From positions 1-64,000 of the forward strand of contig QHXR01000024.1 of the NCBI GenBank assembly GCA_003223025.1: a DNA stretch of 64,000 nucleotides. The letters run 5' to 3'. Made by a program: the position numbers and the translations under genes. Position 1 is the stretch's first letter; the number at the start of each line of letters is the position of its first letter. The notes beneath the pieces were generated by a model that was given only the letters and a program-made list of their open reading frames with translations, had not been told where the DNA came from and did not search any database. Origin of the DNA: Acidobacteriota bacterium (GTDB lineage Bacteria; Acidobacteriota; Blastocatellia; Pyrinomonadales; Pyrinomonadaceae). Shown in pieces: positions 26,301 to 34,438 of the stretch.

Positions 26301-27750
26301 TCTTTTCACTCCGCAGATCAATATCAATCAGCGCGACCTAAGCACGATCGGCCTGCTTACCGCGAACAACATAAACCCGACATCTAACGTCGCCGATCCC
26401 CTCGGACGATTGCCGCTTCTAGGCGGAACGACTCCGATCACAACCCAGGTCGCGAGTTTGTTCTCGCAGTACATGGGCTATGAGCCGCTGAACAAATATT
26501 TCAATGCTAACTCAAGCAGTATTCGCCACGCATTTTATGTCGACTTCAGGCGTCGTGTGAGCCGCGGCCTCAGCTTCACGGCAAACTACACATGGGCGAA
26601 ATCGTTCGATGACTCGTCCGATGCAAGTCCCGATGTTCGCGTGCTAACGAGTGGCTCGGTAAAAGGTCAGGTCGCACTTGGCGGCAATATCGACGACGAC
26701 TGGGCACTTTCGGCATTCGATACTCGACACGTGTTCTCGAGTACTTTTACTTGGGACCTACCTTTTGGTAAGGGTCGACAATTCTTTACTAAGGCGCCGT
26801 GGTACATTAATGGCCCGCTCGGAGGTTGGACCTTATCCGGAGTTGCGAGAGTCGTAAGCGGCAATCCGTTCCAGCCGTTTATTACGGATGCGAATCTTCT
26901 CGGAGGTGCGTTATTCAATCGTGTCGTTCGTCCGGACCTCGTTCCGGGTGTGCCGCTCAAGAATCCGCTTTGGGATCCGGGATGCCGAGTGGGAAGCTCC
27001 GGCGCAGCGACCGGACCCGCGGGCTGCGAACCTTACGTCAACCCGGCCGCGTTTATGCGTCCGGCAAAAGGAAAGCTTGGAAACGCTCCACGAACGCTGA
27101 CCATCACTGAGCCGATGCGACACTACTTCGATCTTTCGATCCAGAAGGATTTCCCGATGCCGTGGATCAGTGACGAAGGCAGGCGAAGGATCAATTTCAG
27201 AGTCGACGCGATCAACGTGTTCAATACTCCGAACTTCTACTTCAACAGTCGCGGAAACACGCCGTTCGGTTTCGGCACTTTCCCAGTCGAATTCAACGGC
27301 AATGAGTGCATTGCTAATCTCTCAATACCCGTTCCGGATGCAACCAATTGTCCGGGAGGCACGCGCACTTCGCCAATTTCCGCCGCCGAATACAATACGT
27401 GGGCGTCGTTCAATAACAAGCCGCAGTCCACGACTCCCGAGGGGATGGCGATCCTTGCCCAGATCAGAGCGATGGTCGATGCGAATCGTCTTCCGCCGCG
27501 TGCCGGTCAGCCTGTCGGAGGCGGAGCGTTGCCCGACAACTTCTATTCGATCCAGGTGCAGCAAGGTTTTGCGACAAAAAATTCATTGTCGTACGACATC
27601 ACGACACTTGAAGGATTCAGGCTGTGGCGCCTTCGTAACAACTACGATGGAAACTTCGGCAGTTTGACGAGCGGTGCGGTCGCGTTCGGAAGCCCGAATC
27701 CGGGAACCAGCCAACGATACCTGCAGTTTGGTATCCGGTTGATCTTCTAA
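23359..27750 (+). CDS. Oar-type TonB-dependent outer-membrane receptor
   Basis: 1463 residues. The signal peptide (MRLVQTSVLILLFCLAVIGQ) is followed at about 22-105 by a carboxypeptidase-regulatory-like beta-sandwich (GSITGSVTDPQGGAVPGANV). Next is a plug domain with ERQIRDLPLNNRSVLDL and GVNNTGVG, then FGTTGGGVINITTKSG, typical of Oar/CarboxypepD_reg-TonB receptors. A very large barrel ends in the aromatic LQFGIRLIF. It would import large oligosaccharides across the outer membrane with TonB-ExbBD energy. There is no SusD-like gene beside it. GGAGG at 23348-23352 fixes the start. Upstream operators shared with the rhamnose operon suggest a pectin-derived ligand. Confidence 0.92.
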   Translation: MRLVQTSVLILLFCLAVIGQTNKGSITGSVTDPQGGAVPGANVTITNVATQQGMSVTTSKDGIFSVSNLDPVLYDVSIEASNFKKALVEKVKVDTAATATVNVALELGNVNEQVTITADLQTVNSDSGALTQTITERQIRDLPLNNRSVLDLAVTMPNVSGDTGSEDVDAGFGTPMPGFNLSVNGGRPGSTAMLADGVNNTGVGLARAVVSFSPETVQEFSIQSSAYSAEFGTTGGGVINITTKSGAKDFFGTALWYHRNPKTNARAWNQGSAPRPANNLRSNQASFTVGGPIILPNLGDDGPKIFDGRKRGSFFFFAWEPRWRNDFTQSVGLVPTEAEKAGDFRGLVPTASGWLPRTVANQFGITGLPVVTDPGNFIYQQFTVGPGGAFNPIIVPNVSGNQYCPFGWVPTINGVSQVSFNGTGQRYCTSAQAQAQIANQANNPGLNVIPNAFIDPISTQLLTNMNQAQGYFLDNGLVRNFFSLREATQNESRFTVRIDHNLTDNMKATFRWTKTPAVGVRAATGSDINGNTGIYSDATQYLFTLNNIISSNMSNEARFNYTNGTFSEDFSPEFSIMGGRNYSAELGIASLTSGGMPLMQISTAENQYAAPDIGSGLSTNNFNNEKRYDISDTFFWTTGNMTWKIGGNINRAKLAVTPFFAASGGRWQFRRLQTNNSPGSVTGGNANNNNNGGNSLASMLLGVPNLVAYRPALFNYNYQWDSYAAFVQNDWKLRPNFTLNLGLRYSVQMPRTEDDNQQGVFRPDLAISQTLTDAQRRAIATAAGVLAADAIPSYVPTAASIVPFAFSGRGGRSRHITAIDWNGWEPRLGFAWSPKLKLFGYDLEQRGFVIRGGFGISHVPINGNNRSAFPDFGGFTEPGTTKPANATAAASTGSQFPLQPFRLTGNQPIQGSTLTLDQLLGTDANGLVFNKAVVIPGIAVDINDPNYAKVPTAQNWNVAVQWEVVKNSTVEFAYVGNRGVHLFTPQININQRDLSTIGLLTANNINPTSNVADPLGRLPLLGGTTPITTQVASLFSQYMGYEPLNKYFNANSSSIRHAFYVDFRRRVSRGLSFTANYTWAKSFDDSSDASPDVRVLTSGSVKGQVALGGNIDDDWALSAFDTRHVFSSTFTWDLPFGKGRQFFTKAPWYINGPLGGWTLSGVARVVSGNPFQPFITDANLLGGALFNRVVRPDLVPGVPLKNPLWDPGCRVGSSGAATGPAGCEPYVNPAAFMRPAKGKLGNAPRTLTITEPMRHYFDLSIQKDFPMPWISDEGRRRINFRVDAINVFNTPNFYFNSRGNTPFGFGTFPVEFNGNECIANLSIPVPDATNCPGGTRTSPISAAEYNTWASFNNKPQSTTPEGMAILAQIRAMVDANRLPPRAGQPVGGGALPDNFYSIQVQQGFATKNSLSYDITTLEGFRLWRLRNNYDGNFGSLTSGAVAFGSPNPGTSQRYLQFGIRLIF

Positions 27751-27781
27751 GAAACCCGTTCATTGAATTATCTATTCGGAT

Positions 27782-27820
27782 CAGCCTCATTATTGAGTTA
27801 ATGAGGCTGAATTTCTTTAC
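27782..27820 (+). terminator. Probable terminator after the TonB receptor gene
   Basis: An 11-bp perfect stem, arms 27782-27792 and 27799-27809 (CAGCCTCATTA with its complement), a 6-base loop, then AATTTCTTT. The T-run is interrupted, so it may be leaky. An in-frame ATG inside the hairpin (27801) is unlikely to be a start codon. Confidence 0.6.
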
Positions 27821-27833
27821 AAGGATTCAGGTT

Positions 27834-29090
27834 ATGAAGCTATTTATTTCTACACTCACATCCGTCCTGTTTTTACTCCTGTCCGTTTCGTCGATCTCGG
27901 CGCAGACCGCTGAATTGCCGCGCGAATGGATCGATCCGGACACGGGACATCGCATCGTGCGCCTGTCCGACGAAGCGGGAAGTTCGTCTTTTTATTTCCA
28001 CCAGTATGCTTACACCGCGAGCGGCGACAAGCTCATCTTCTCGACGCCCGGCGGTTTGTCGACCTACAACTTCAAGACGAAAAAGATCGAGCCGATCGTC
28101 GACGGCAGAACCGGCGGCGTGATAGTCGGTCGTAGATCGAGAAAGGTTTACTACTGGAAAGGCGACTCGATCTTCGAGACCGACGTCGATACCAAAGCAA
28201 CTCGAGAAGTTATCAAAAATCCGTCGCTGAAAACCGGTTCCGGTCTCGCTCTGAATGCGGATGAAACTTTGCTCGGCGGGAGTATGACCGTCGGCGAGGT
28301 CCCCGCCGAATTTCGTCCGGGCCCGCGTCCGCAAGCGACACCGGCAGCGACGGCGACTCCGATCCCAGGTGCGCCGGCGGGCCAGGTTCCCGGCCGAGAT
28401 AGTTATCCCGGAAAGGGCGACATGATGGAACGAAGGCTCGCGGCAAAGATCCCGATGTCGCTTTATACGGTGAACATAAAGACCGGCGAGCTAAAGATGT
28501 TTCATCCCGCGACGGACTGGCTCAATCACGTCCAGTTCTCGCCGACGGATCCGACTCTGATGATGTTTTGTCACGAGGGTCCGTGGCACAAAGTGGATCG
28601 CATCTGGACAATTCGCACGGACGGTTCGGATCTAAAAAAGATCCACACACGGAGCATGGATATGGAGATCGCCGGACACGAATTTTTCAGTCAGGATGGA
28701 AAGCAAATTCTTTACGATCTTCAAACGCCAAAGGGTCAGGTGTTCTGGCTCGCTTCGTATGATATTCAATCCGGAAAGATGACGAAGTACAGCATGGCGA
28801 AACGCGAGTGGTCTGTGCACTTTGGCATTTCGCCGGATGGGAAATCTTTCCTCGGCGATGGCGGCGGCCCGAACAGCGTCGCGAAAGGCGACAACGGACA
28901 GTGGATCTATCTCTTCACACCGAAGAACGGAAAATTCGAATCCGAGAGGCTCGTGAATCTTGCCAAGCACGACTATTCACTCGAGCCGAACGCAACGTTC
29001 ACGCCCGATGGAAAATGGGTCGTGTTCCGATCGAACTTCCTCGGACCGCAACACGTGTACGCGGTCGAGATCGCAAAATCGAAAAAATGA
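27834..29090 (+). CDS. Oligogalacturonate-lyase-like secreted protein (PL22-like)
   Basis: 418 residues from ATG 27834, chosen over 27801 because it begins a signal peptide (MKLFISTLTSVLFLLLSVSS) and the upstream ATG lies inside a hairpin. The chain is a seven-bladed-propeller type. Family-typical stretches include VQFSPTDPTLMMFCHEGPWH, IAGHEFFSQDGKQILYD, WSVHFGISPDGKSFLGDGGG and FTPDGKWVVFRSNF, with His residues (CHEGPW, GHEF, SVHF) at positions expected to hold the catalytic metal. PL22 enzymes cleave unsaturated digalacturonates from pectin. A Pro/Ala/Thr-rich linker at about 160-200 is unusual. The stop overlaps the start of the acetylesterase gene (ATGA). Confidence 0.8.
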   Translation: MKLFISTLTSVLFLLLSVSSISAQTAELPREWIDPDTGHRIVRLSDEAGSSSFYFHQYAYTASGDKLIFSTPGGLSTYNFKTKKIEPIVDGRTGGVIVGRRSRKVYYWKGDSIFETDVDTKATREVIKNPSLKTGSGLALNADETLLGGSMTVGEVPAEFRPGPRPQATPAATATPIPGAPAGQVPGRDSYPGKGDMMERRLAAKIPMSLYTVNIKTGELKMFHPATDWLNHVQFSPTDPTLMMFCHEGPWHKVDRIWTIRTDGSDLKKIHTRSMDMEIAGHEFFSQDGKQILYDLQTPKGQVFWLASYDIQSGKMTKYSMAKREWSVHFGISPDGKSFLGDGGGPNSVAKGDNGQWIYLFTPKNGKFESERLVNLAKHDYSLEPNATFTPDGKWVVFRSNFLGPQHVYAVEIAKSKK

Positions 29091-29968
29091 TGAGAGCGCT
29101 GTATTTGTTTTTCTTTATAGCGCTCTCGGTCGTCGCGGTCTTGTCGCAAGTCAAAGATGACGCGAGACCCGTCGTCGATGATTCAAAAACTACACCAGCT
29201 CAAGTTCGCGATCCGAAATTGCCGACGCTCTGGATTGTCGGCGATTCGACACTCAACAGCAACGCTCCGCTGCGAGGTTGGGGACAAGAACTCGCGCAGT
29301 TCTTTGATCTGGAAAGGATCAACGTCGTCAATCGCGCGATCGGCGGACGCTCGAGTCGCACGTTTCAATACGAAGGCCGATGGGACAAACTTCTTTCCGA
29401 ACTGCAGAAGGGCGACTTTGTGATCTTACAGTTTGGCCACAACGACGTCGGTCAGTACGACGATCCAAAAGCAAAGGATCGTCCGTCGCTTCATTCGGAA
29501 GGCGAAGAAACCGCCGAAGCCACGCGTCTCGACGGCAAGAAAGAGATCGTCCATAGCTTCGGCTGGTATATGAGAAAGTACGGAAACGATGTTCGTGAGC
29601 GCGGTGCGACCATGATCTTTTGCTCGATGGTGCCGCACAAGGATTGGGACACCAGCGGTCACATCATTCGAAAGGAACGCGAGAAATGGGTTGTGTGGAC
29701 GGCGAACGCGGCAGCCGCGACGCACGCCGCTTACATCGATCTCAACGAGATCGTCGCGCTCGAATTCGAGAAGCTGGGTCCGGATAAGGTCGCTCCACTT
29801 TTCGGCGATGCTCGCACTCATTCCACACCGGCCGGAGCGCTTCTAAACGCTCGAATGGTTGTCGCGGGAATTAGGTCGTTGAAAAAACCTGACCTGCGGA
29901 AATATCTTTCGACCGCAGGTAAACAGATCAAGAAAGCGTCATCCGTCAGAGTCGCTTCGATGAAGTGA
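29087..29968 (+). CDS. Rhamnogalacturonan acetylesterase (CE12, SGNH hydrolase)
   Basis: 293 residues. Signal peptide MMRALYLFFFIALSVVAVLS. SGNH blocks: GDST with nucleophile Ser54, Gly in RAIGGRSSRTF, GHND at 116-119, and Asp240/His244 in DARTHSTPAG. This matches family CE12 enzymes such as RhgT/YesT, which remove acetyl groups from the galacturonic acid of rhamnogalacturonan-I. A longer in-frame extension upstream lies inside the PL22-like gene and has no signal peptide, so it was rejected. ATG overlaps the preceding TGA, so both pectin enzymes are coupled. Confidence 0.9.
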   Translation: MMRALYLFFFIALSVVAVLSQVKDDARPVVDDSKTTPAQVRDPKLPTLWIVGDSTLNSNAPLRGWGQELAQFFDLERINVVNRAIGGRSSRTFQYEGRWDKLLSELQKGDFVILQFGHNDVGQYDDPKAKDRPSLHSEGEETAEATRLDGKKEIVHSFGWYMRKYGNDVRERGATMIFCSMVPHKDWDTSGHIIRKEREKWVVWTANAAAATHAAYIDLNEIVALEFEKLGPDKVAPLFGDARTHSTPAGALLNARMVVAGIRSLKKPDLRKYLSTAGKQIKKASSVRVASMK

Positions 29969-30003
29969 AAATATTGTCGACGGATGCAGCGGTCAGTTTT
30001 CTA

Positions 30004-30074
30004 CAGTGGATAGTTAAGAGTTTCAAGTTTTAAGTTTCTTCAACTATCCACTTCTAACTTGTAACTATCCACTG
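30004..30074. repeat. Inverted repeat between convergent genes
   Basis: CAGTGGATAGTTA (30004-30016) and TAACTATCCACTG (30062-30074) are perfect 13-bp complements. Between them is an extra direct copy of AACTATCCACT (30042-30052) and AAGTTT-type repeats. It sits between converging coding regions and could end transcription from both sides, though the loop is long. Probably a dispersed palindromic repeat. Confidence 0.6.
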
Positions 30075-30087
30075 AATAAGACCGTTT

Positions 30088-32388
30088 TCAAATTACTAAC
30101 GGACTCGACGCTTTCGCCGTGATCTCGATAACTTTGGCTCCAAATCTAGGATGGCGCGCGGTCAGCCGGATCTTTCCTGCCTTCTCCGTTGATCTTATCC
30201 AAATCGCTCCGCAGCCGCCTACGAGCGCGAATGGATTGTCGCCCATGATCTCGCCGTTCTCGATCGTGAACTGAATAGCCGCAACTGAAAATGGTTTCAC
30301 GTTTCCGAATTCGTCGGCGACTTTAAAAACGACACGCGTCATGTCGATTCCGTCGGCTACGAGCTCGTTGTCATCGGCCGCGATTATGAACTGTTTGTCC
30401 ACACCGCGAGCGGACATCTTTTTCTCGATGACCATCTTTCCGCCGATGTAACCTTCGATCCGCAGATCTTCCCATGCCTTTCCGATCGCCGAATGCAGGT
30501 TCGTCGTGAACGGTGCGTATTTCAAATTCGGATATGCCTTTCGATCGGGTTCCACCTCCGCGATCTTGCGCGTGCCGACGTAGTAGACGAGCTTCTCGCA
30601 ATTCGAACACACGAGCGCGTTTGTAAACGTTTCGTTCTCGTCGCCGCGTGCCCAGTCGAAAGCAGGTTCGAGCACGATCTCTTCCGACGGATCACACTGA
30701 GATTTGTAAAATCCCGCCGCCGGTTTCGGAATTCTGAAAATATCCGACACGCCGTGATAACAAATGCGATCGCCGGATCCAAAATAATCATGCGTGTTGT
30801 AATCGAACGCGCACCATCCGAGACCGCCGGCATATTTCGCATCGCTCGCCAGCGCATCGTGTACGCGCGCGTGACGATGAGCGTGCTCGCGAAGTCGTTC
30901 GATATTGTCGCCGCGTTTTGTCGGATACATGTGACCGCTGAATTCGGTATTCAGATACAGCGGATGATTCGGCGGACGCAGCGGGAAGCCAAAATCGTTC
31001 ATCGTGAAAACGTCTTCGAGACGTTCCGAGTTGTACCGGTATCTCACGCCGCCGGTCTGACGCGAATCGTCGAGATCGTGCGCGAGTGCATTTGTGCGTG
31101 TGTAGAAGTCGTGATTGTCACCCGACTCGTTGACCCGAACTCCCCACAAAATTATTGACGGATGATTCCAGTCGCGGCGGATCATCGTGTCGATATATTG
31201 CACGGTGAGATCCTGCCATGCTTTGTCGCCGATGTGCTGCCATCCGGGAGTCTCTTCGAAGACAAGTAAGCCGAGTTCGTCACATGCGTCGAGAAAGTGC
31301 GGGGACTGCGGATAGTGCGACGTGCGTACGATGTTGCAGTGCAATTCCTTTTTCAGAATCCAAGCGTCGCGCTTTTGAACGCGAGCCGGCATCGCTTGAC
31401 CGACATACGGATAAGTCTGATGACGATTCAGTCCACGGAGTTTTAGGTGCTTGCCGTTTAGGAAAAATCCTTCGGGTGTAAACTTCGCTTCCCGAAAACC
31501 GATCCGTGTGTCGTAGTGATCGAGAATCGTCACATCGCTGATCACGGTAACGCGCAAATCGTAAAGTTTTGGGCTGGCGATATCCCACAGTTGTATCGCG
31601 CCGAGGTTCGTAAGATTAATATCTTGCGTCTCAGTCCCGACGACGTTTCGACTTTCACTAGCGATCACTTTACCGCCGTCCAAGAGTTCCGCCTTGAGTT
31701 GTAGATCACGTTCGGTTTTTCCCTGAACATAAATGCGGACGTTCACGCTGCGGTCATCCCTCAGAACATTCGCGGGCTTCGCGAAAACATTTTCGATGAA
31801 TGTGTCGGCGACCGCGCGGATCTGCACATCTCGATAGATTCCACCGAACGTAAGATAGTCCACCAGATTGCCAAACGGCGGAATGTCCTTCCGCTCGGTT
31901 GAATCGACCTCCACCGCGAGGACATTGTCGCCCTTCCAATTAATATCTTTCGTCAGCTCGTGCGAGAACGGGGTGTAGCCACCCTTGTACTCGCCGAGAT
32001 CTCTACCGTTAATGAATACTCTCGCCGCCGTCATTACACCGCCGAAGTCGACAAAGATGCGGCGTCCTTTTAGAGCCGCGGGTAATTTGAAATGCCTGCG
32101 ATACGCCGAGACGAACATGTACTCGTTTTCGTCGAAGCCGTTCATCGGCAGCATCTTGTTAGTGTGAGGAAGCGTGACGGCTTTCCAACCGCGATCATTG
32201 AACCCCGGCTTCATCGCGTCGGCCGATGACTTCTCGCTATAAAGCCAGCGTCGATTGAGCGGCAGTATCTGTCGATACGAAACGCTGGGTGCAAGTTCGC
32301 CCGGCTCGGCTGCTTCGATTTGATCAGCCAGTAGCGAGAAGGCGGCTGTGCCTACCGCGGTCGTCTTTAGAAAATCTCTTCGTTTCAT
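30088..32388 (-). CDS. Tat-exported GH2 family glycosidase (beta-galactosidase-like)
   Basis: 766 residues. Start at 32388 because it yields a Tat signal, MKRRDFLKTTAVGTAAFSLL (RRDFLK twin-arginine motif); an upstream start would bury it. A GH2 sugar-binding jelly roll (about 70-210, VFINGRDLGEYKGGYTPFS) is followed by an Ig-like domain and a TIM barrel with RTSHYPQSPHFLDACDELGL, the acid/base Glu in RVNESGDNH and probable nucleophile Glu in LNTEFSG. The usual GNE before the acid/base is VNE here. Probable role: removing beta-linked galactose or similar sugars from pectin side chains. Its ATG overlaps the esterase TGA by 4 bp. Confidence 0.87.
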   Translation of the reverse strand: MKRRDFLKTTAVGTAAFSLLADQIEAAEPGELAPSVSYRQILPLNRRWLYSEKSSADAMKPGFNDRGWKAVTLPHTNKMLPMNGFDENEYMFVSAYRRHFKLPAALKGRRIFVDFGGVMTAARVFINGRDLGEYKGGYTPFSHELTKDINWKGDNVLAVEVDSTERKDIPPFGNLVDYLTFGGIYRDVQIRAVADTFIENVFAKPANVLRDDRSVNVRIYVQGKTERDLQLKAELLDGGKVIASESRNVVGTETQDINLTNLGAIQLWDIASPKLYDLRVTVISDVTILDHYDTRIGFREAKFTPEGFFLNGKHLKLRGLNRHQTYPYVGQAMPARVQKRDAWILKKELHCNIVRTSHYPQSPHFLDACDELGLLVFEETPGWQHIGDKAWQDLTVQYIDTMIRRDWNHPSIILWGVRVNESGDNHDFYTRTNALAHDLDDSRQTGGVRYRYNSERLEDVFTMNDFGFPLRPPNHPLYLNTEFSGHMYPTKRGDNIERLREHAHRHARVHDALASDAKYAGGLGWCAFDYNTHDYFGSGDRICYHGVSDIFRIPKPAAGFYKSQCDPSEEIVLEPAFDWARGDENETFTNALVCSNCEKLVYYVGTRKIAEVEPDRKAYPNLKYAPFTTNLHSAIGKAWEDLRIEGYIGGKMVIEKKMSARGVDKQFIIAADDNELVADGIDMTRVVFKVADEFGNVKPFSVAAIQFTIENGEIMGDNPFALVGGCGAIWIRSTEKAGKIRLTARHPRFGAKVIEITAKASSPLVI

Positions 32389-33260
32389 TTTGGTTTTGTG
32401 AATCCGTGGAGCGTCAGCCAGTCGGCGGCACGCGCGGCCCATGTCGCGAGCACCGGATCGGTTGGTGCGAGTCCGAATCCGTGAGGGCCTTTCTCGTACA
32501 AATGAAATTCGACCGGCACCTTCGCCTTTCTAAGCGCCGCGACGAACAACAAACTGTTCTCGACCGGAACCGCGGTGTCGGTCATCGTGTGAACGAGAAA
32601 CGAGGGCGGCGTTTCGGCCGTCACATGAAGCTCGTTCGAATACTGTTTCACGAGATCCTCCGACGAATTCTCGTCGAGCAAATTGCGCTTCGAGCCTGCA
32701 TGCGTGAACTCGCCCATCGTGATGACCGGATAAATTAGCAACATGAGATCCGGCCGCGAGCTGACACGTTCGATCGGATCGGTCGAATTATTTTTTCCTT
32801 GATCGAAATGCGTTCCGAGTGTTGAAGCCAGATGGCCGCCAGCAGAGAATCCGATGATCCCGATCTTTGCGGGATCGACGTCCCACTTCTCAGCATTCGC
32901 GCGGACATAACGAACGGCTCGTGCCGCGTCGAGTAATTGGTTCGGCTGATGGTACGTCATCCCCAAACGGTACTTGAGAACGAACGCCGAGATCCCGAGT
33001 GAGTTCAACCAGCGTGCGACATCGCTGCCTTCCTTGATCTCGGAAAGATGCGAGTAACCGCCACCCGGAAGAACAATCACCGCGGCACGTGACGCTAATT
33101 CTTTTGGCGCCGGGAACGGTGCGATCGTCGGAATGTCGGTTGGCTCGCTACCTTTCGCATTTGGCGCGCCCGAATCCCAAAGCTTGATCGGAGCGCTTTG
33201 TGCGTGAGCTAAAACCGTCGCTGAAAAAATGAAAAGCAAAGTAGAAAGTCGCATATGCAT
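32385..33260 (-). CDS. Secreted alpha/beta-hydrolase esterase
   Basis: 291 residues. Signal peptide to about residue 20 (LSTLLFIFSATVLAHAQS). VIVLPGGGYSHLS provides an HGGG-like oxyanion loop and GFSAGG carries the nucleophile Ser139. The late His is in KGPHGFGL. This pattern resembles acetyl-xylan/pectin esterase-like BD-FAE hydrolases. Likely de-acetylates or de-acylates pectin oligosaccharides. Start may be residue 1 or the Met at residue 3. It lies downstream of the sugar importer genes and overlaps the GH2 gene. Confidence 0.82.
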   Translation of the reverse strand: MHMRLSTLLFIFSATVLAHAQSAPIKLWDSGAPNAKGSEPTDIPTIAPFPAPKELASRAAVIVLPGGGYSHLSEIKEGSDVARWLNSLGISAFVLKYRLGMTYHQPNQLLDAARAVRYVRANAEKWDVDPAKIGIIGFSAGGHLASTLGTHFDQGKNNSTDPIERVSSRPDLMLLIYPVITMGEFTHAGSKRNLLDENSSEDLVKQYSNELHVTAETPPSFLVHTMTDTAVPVENSLLFVAALRKAKVPVEFHLYEKGPHGFGLAPTDPVLATWAARAADWLTLHGFTKPK

Positions 33261-33293
33261 TCAACGGACTGGACTACGGAGCAATACAAGCGA

Positions 33294-34367
33294 TTAGGTT
33301 CGACACCATGATGCTAGTGTCGACAACGGACTGGACCGCAGGCAGCCTGCCTGCTCGTCGCCGCTTCGGCCGACGTCTTGTCGAATCATAATCGTTGCAC
33401 GCCTTCGGAAGCCTTGGCGTGGCAGGCAGGCTGCCTGCGGTCCAGTCCGTTGTCGACTACACTGCCGCCGGCTTCGACGCCTTTCGCTCAACGAGCTCGG
33501 AATGCCGAGAAGATTGACGAGATTCTGCAAGACCTGCAGCAGCGCCGTGCCGATCAAAATGCCGATGATCGAACCTTCGCCTCCGCGAAGACTGCATCCG
33601 CCAAGAACTGCCGCGGCGATCCCGTAGAGCTCGTAAAAATTTCCGTGCGAAGACGGCGAAATAGAATTGGTATAGAACGCCAGCAATACGCCTGCGATTC
33701 CGGCGAGCAGTCCGCAGAGGACGTAAGCACTCGCCGTTATGAGATCTGCGTTGATCCCGGAATATCGTGCAGCGACCTCGTTTCGGCCGACCGCGAAAAG
33801 ATACCGCCCGTATACCGATCGGTGGATCACCACCCACATCGCCAAACTGATTACTACGAGAATGATGAATGGCGTTGGAACGCCGAACAGACTTCCGGTC
33901 GCCATACTTTGCAAAGTCTCAAAGCCCTGCGCGGCGCCGAAGCCTTTCGTTTCATCATTCGCGATGAAGCGTGCAAGTCCGCGGTAAAAAAGAAGTCCGC
34001 AAAGCGTAACGATGAATGCCTGAATCTTGATCTTCGTGATCAGAAAACCGTTGATCAATCCGAGCCCGGTCGAGATCGCAACCACCGCGATCACGGCGAC
34101 CGCCGCCGGAAGATGCCAGTCGACGAGAAAGATCGAAAGCAAAACGCCAAGCAGCGCAAAAACCGATCCGACCGACAGATCGATGCCGCCGGTGATGATG
34201 ACGAGTCCGAGACCGATGCTAAAAATTCCGTAGATGCCGATCAGCCGTGCGAGATTTTGTAGATTGGCGGACGCCAGGAAGCTTGGATTAAGTATCGACA
34301 GCGCGATACAGAGAACGACGAGCAAGACGAATGTTCCAAGTTCCTTTCTCATAAGATCACGCAACAA
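33294..34367 (-). CDS. Sugar ABC importer permease (RbsC-like), damaged C-terminus
   Basis: 357 residues as read. The first ~295 are a normal RbsC-type permease: LVIITGGIDLSVGSVFALLG, GLINGFLITKIKIQAFIVTL, RYSGINADLITASAYVLCGL and GGCSLRGGEGSIIG. After NLVNLLGIPSSL the expected last transmembrane helix is missing. The frame instead runs into an Arg-rich tail encoded by the inverted repeat. In another frame the DNA reads ELVERKASKPAAV then stop, a plausible native end. A deletion between two GAGCTCGTTG-like copies would explain this. Function may be impaired. It follows the ATPase gene by 71 bp, in a binding protein-ATPase-permease order. Confidence 0.8.
   Translation of the reverse strand: MLRDLMRKELGTFVLLVVLCIALSILNPSFLASANLQNLARLIGIYGIFSIGLGLVIITGGIDLSVGSVFALLGVLLSIFLVDWHLPAAVAVIAVVAISTGLGLINGFLITKIKIQAFIVTLCGLLFYRGLARFIANDETKGFGAAQGFETLQSMATGSLFGVPTPFIILVVISLAMWVVIHRSVYGRYLFAVGRNEVAARYSGINADLITASAYVLCGLLAGIAGVLLAFYTNSISPSSHGNFYELYGIAAAVLGGCSLRGGEGSIIGILIGTALLQVLQNLVNLLGIPSSLSERRRSRRQCSRQRTGPQAACLPRQGFRRRATIMIRQDVGRSGDEQAGCLRSSPLSTLASWCRT
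33319..33457. repeat. Perfect 36-bp inverted repeat element
   Basis: Arms 33319-33354 and 33422-33457 are exact complements over 36 bp, with a 67-bp loop. Within each arm GCAGGCAG/CTGCCTGC is itself nearly palindromic. A smaller hairpin, CGACAC/GTGTCG (33301-33306, 33317-33322), abuts the left arm. It begins directly at the presumed native stop of the permease gene, so it is probably an intergenic REP/MITE-like element and could act as a processing or termination hairpin. Confidence 0.8.
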
Positions 34368-34392
34368 AAAGTCGTGAAAGTTTGAATGAAAA

Positions 34393-34430
34393 TTAGCTTT
34401 TAGCTGTTGGCTGATAGCTGTTAGCTAGTT
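34393..34430. repeat. Short AGCTGTTAGCT-type tandem repeats
   Basis: The 71-bp gap between the ATPase and permease genes contains TTAGCTTTTAGCTGTTGGCT followed by GATAGCTGTTAGCTAG, four imperfect copies of an AGCTGTTxx unit that can fold back on themselves. No ribosome site or operator is obvious. Confidence 0.45.
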
Positions 34431-34438
34431 CTGACTGG

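Noticed and set aside
23359-27750. SusC/SusD polysaccharide utilisation pair
   Set aside because: The receptor is Oar-like and no SusD-type lipoprotein lies next to it.
28808-29086. N-terminal extension of the CE12 esterase
   Set aside because: It lies wholly within the PL22-like gene, has no signal peptide and would internalise the one at 29087.
30493-31158. 221-codon plus-strand frame inside the GH2 gene
   Set aside because: Antisense to conserved GH2 catalytic residues; no protein-family likeness.
33294-33460. Mobile element inserted into the permease gene, creating its Arg-rich tail
   Set aside because: An alternative frame shows a plausible native end (ELVERKASKPAAV, stop at 33457-33459) exactly where the inverted repeat begins. 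The repeat is therefore downstream of the gene, and the tail arises from a frameshift.
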